DNA from: Candidatus Pseudolachnospira avium
Lineage (GTDB): Bacteria > Bacillota > Clostridia > Lachnospirales > Lachnospiraceae
Length of the DNA: 42,733 nucleotides
NCBI GenBank assembly: GCA_904420025.1
Contig: CAJFTW010000040.1
Span: 1 to 42,733 of the forward strand
Reading direction: 5' to 3'
Numbering within the stretch: the stretch's first letter is position 1; every line of letters starts with the position of its first letter. The translations under genes and the position numbers were made by a program. The notes beneath the pieces were generated by a model. The model made no database searches, had not been told where the DNA came from, and was given only the letters and a program-made list of their open reading frames with translations. This document shows, in pieces, positions 41,292 through 42,733 of the stretch.

Positions 41292-42698
41292 TCAAAATCG
41301 GAAATAGATGAAGGGATTAAAATCCGTAATCAGCAAGTAGCAAAGAGACAGGAAAAAAGCCGCCAAAATCAACACATCACGCAGCACAAAACTCCGGTCA
41401 ATACGATTCCAGAGCTTCCCTTTGGGAATACAAATCAAAATGGAACACAGCAGCCAGCAAAGATTCTCCCGATTCAGCAGTTTGATAATTTCCAGATGCT
41501 GCCAGTTCTGGGGGCCTGGCACAAACATACTCTGCAGATAAGCTGCCGCCTGGGGAAGTGTTTCCGCACGGAAGAAAACCCACCCCACCAACACTACCAG
41601 CATGCAGTACAGCCAGCGCACCACCGTAGGCAGCCGGTCCAGCACCTTCCCAAAGCCGGCCCGTTCCAACACCAAAAACACGCCAAACCACAGTCCCCAG
41701 ACCACAAAATTCCAACTAGCCCCATGCCAGAGGCCGGTAAGGAAAAAGACAATCAACAGGTTCCGGTAGGTTTTTGCTGTCCCTTTCCGGCTTCCGCCCA
41801 GAGGAATATACAGGTAATCCCGGAAAAAGGTAGACAGGGAAATATGCCACCGACGCCAAAATTCCCGGACCGTCCGGGAAATGTATGGATAATTGAAGTT
41901 TTCCTTAAAATGAAAGCCAAACATTTTTCCCAGCCCAATGGCCATATCGGAATAGGCGGAGAAATCCAAGAAAATGTGGAAGGCATAGGCGGCCACCCCC
42001 ATCCAGGAATATAACATATTGTCATATACGGCCAGTCCAAAGGCAGCATCCGAAATTTCTCCCATCTGATTGGCCAGCAGCATCTTCTTGGCAAATCCCA
42101 GCATAAAACGTCGAATGCCTGTGTATAGATCCTCTGTCCGAGTCCGGCGCTGCCGGATTTCCTGATCCACATCCGCATAACGGACAATGGGACCGGCGAT
42201 CAACTGGGGAAACAGCATAATATACAGAGCCAGATCAAAATAGTTTTTCTGCACCGGCACTTCTCCCCGGTACAGGTCAATGACATACGTCATAATCTGA
42301 AACGTAAAGAAGGAGATACCGATGGGCAACGGAATCCGTGGCAGCCCATTGGCCACGGTGGGGTCAAAAATCTGTAAAATAGCCACTGCCGTGTCGGTAA
42401 AAAAGTTGAAATACTTGAAAAACCCCAGCAGCGCCAGGTTCACCACCATGGCCGCCGCCAGCCAGCCTTTCCGATGATGGGGGCTCCGATCCAGAAACAG
42501 TCCCATGACAAAGTTGACAATAGTGCTGAACAGAATCAAAAATGTGTACTGGAGGCCCCCCCAGGAATAGAAAATCAGGGAAGCAATCAAAAGTACCCAG
42601 TTTTTAGCCCGCTGGCTTCCCGTAAGAGAAACCAAAAAATAGAGCAATACGGTCAGCGGCAAAAAGTAAAATATAAATACAACGGATGTAAATACCAT
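41292..42698 (-). CDS. MBOAT family O-acyltransferase (AlgI/DltB-like)
   Basis: Polytopic membrane enzyme of 468 residues that moves an acyl group, most often acetyl, across the membrane onto an extracytoplasmic polymer. The N-terminal helices, PIGISFFTFQIMTYVIDLYRGE, FPQLIAGPIVRY, REFWRRWHISLSTFFRDYLYIPLGG and the catalytic-His region LTGLWHGASWNFVVWG are typical of AlgI-like members. ATG 42698 has AGAGGA upstream. Such enzymes usually work with an SGNH/DHHW or AlgJ-like partner; no such gene follows it, so a partner would have to lie upstream, beyond the window. Next to wzm, it probably acylates the exported glycan. Confidence 0.92.
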   Translation of the reverse strand: MVFTSVVFIFYFLPLTVLLYFLVSLTGSQRAKNWVLLIASLIFYSWGGLQYTFLILFSTIVNFVMGLFLDRSPHHRKGWLAAAMVVNLALLGFFKYFNFFTDTAVAILQIFDPTVANGLPRIPLPIGISFFTFQIMTYVIDLYRGEVPVQKNYFDLALYIMLFPQLIAGPIVRYADVDQEIRQRRTRTEDLYTGIRRFMLGFAKKMLLANQMGEISDAAFGLAVYDNMLYSWMGVAAYAFHIFLDFSAYSDMAIGLGKMFGFHFKENFNYPYISRTVREFWRRWHISLSTFFRDYLYIPLGGSRKGTAKTYRNLLIVFFLTGLWHGASWNFVVWGLWFGVFLVLERAGFGKVLDRLPTVVRWLYCMLVVLVGWVFFRAETLPQAAAYLQSMFVPGPQNWQHLEIIKLLNRENLCWLLCSILICIPKGKLWNRIDRSFVLRDVLILAAFFLSLCYLLITDFNPFIYFRF

Positions 42699-42733
42699 GG
42701 TTCTTTCCTCTGTTATGAAGTGACTTTTGTCAA

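Noticed and set aside
42728-42733. TTGACA at the right edge before the MBOAT gene
   Set aside because: No -10 hexamer at 16-18 nt; the region there is the ribosome binding site.
1-42733. CRISPR arrays, tRNA or rRNA genes, insertion sequences, integrases
   Set aside because: I saw no regular direct repeats with spacers, no transposase or integrase motifs and no rRNA or convincing tRNA sequences by eye; a tRNAscan or CRISPR finder run would be decisive.

Overview
The window looks like a chromosomal segment of a Gram-positive anaerobe of the Clostridia, most likely Lachnospiraceae with a fairly high GC content. The evidence is the leuB-ilvD-ilvB-serC-serA order, the tgt/yajC/TIGR04086 group, AGGAGG ribosome binding sites with GTG and TTG starts, sigma-A type promoters, and secreted proteins that join DUF4214 repeats to cell-wall enzymes. 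The assignment rests on recognised protein families, not on a database search. Many track ORFs are shadows or carry false N-terminal extensions; starts were reset where a ribosome binding site decided them.

Left part (1-15113). The left edge cuts a secreted Ser/Thr/Glu-rich protein gene that has a strong promoter and a long, hairpin-rich leader. Next, all on the minus strand, comes an amino-acid operon (leuB, ilvD, ilvB, serC, serA) behind a clear promoter at 7558-7586. Then come a secreted transglutaminase-DUF4214 protein, yajC with a textbook terminator, tgt (apparently leaderless) and a TIGR04086 membrane protein. A divergent plus-strand operon holds a CNNM/CBS transporter-like protein, a ROK fructokinase and mannose-6-phosphate isomerase.

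Middle (15165-27860). A plus-strand polytopic membrane protein converges on, and overlaps by 140 bp, a minus-strand set of three: a polyprenyl-phosphate glycosyltransferase, a PIG-V-like GT-C mannosyltransferase and a one-pass membrane protein. Behind a tandem-hairpin terminator lies a minus-strand unit (promoter 25587-25615) of two GT4 glycosyltransferases, a sugar nucleotidyltransferase and a secreted NlpC/P60-Big2-DUF4214 protein. Upstream of that is a DUF4214/choline-binding-like/L,D-transpeptidase protein with its own promoter and terminator.

Right part (27996-42698). A tightly packed minus-strand polysaccharide operon reads, in transcription order: Wzm permease, GT4, a small coiled-coil protein, GT4, a GT-C membrane protein, Wzt ATPase, a coiled-coil-GT4 fusion, GT4, manC, gmd and rmd. 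An MBOAT O-acyltransferase gene lies upstream. ManA, ManC, Gmd and Rmd together describe most of a route from fructose-6-phosphate to GDP-D-rhamnose; phosphomannomutase is not in the window. The likely product is an ABC-exported, D-rhamnose-containing, possibly acylated surface glycan.

The most interesting theme is three complete secreted proteins (perhaps four with the left-edge fragment) that combine different wall-acting catalytic heads (transglutaminase-like, NlpC/P60-like, L,D-transpeptidase) with the same DUF4214 repeat module, two of them beside or inside polysaccharide transcription units. I infer, without proof, that DUF4214 docks wall enzymes onto the locally made glycan.
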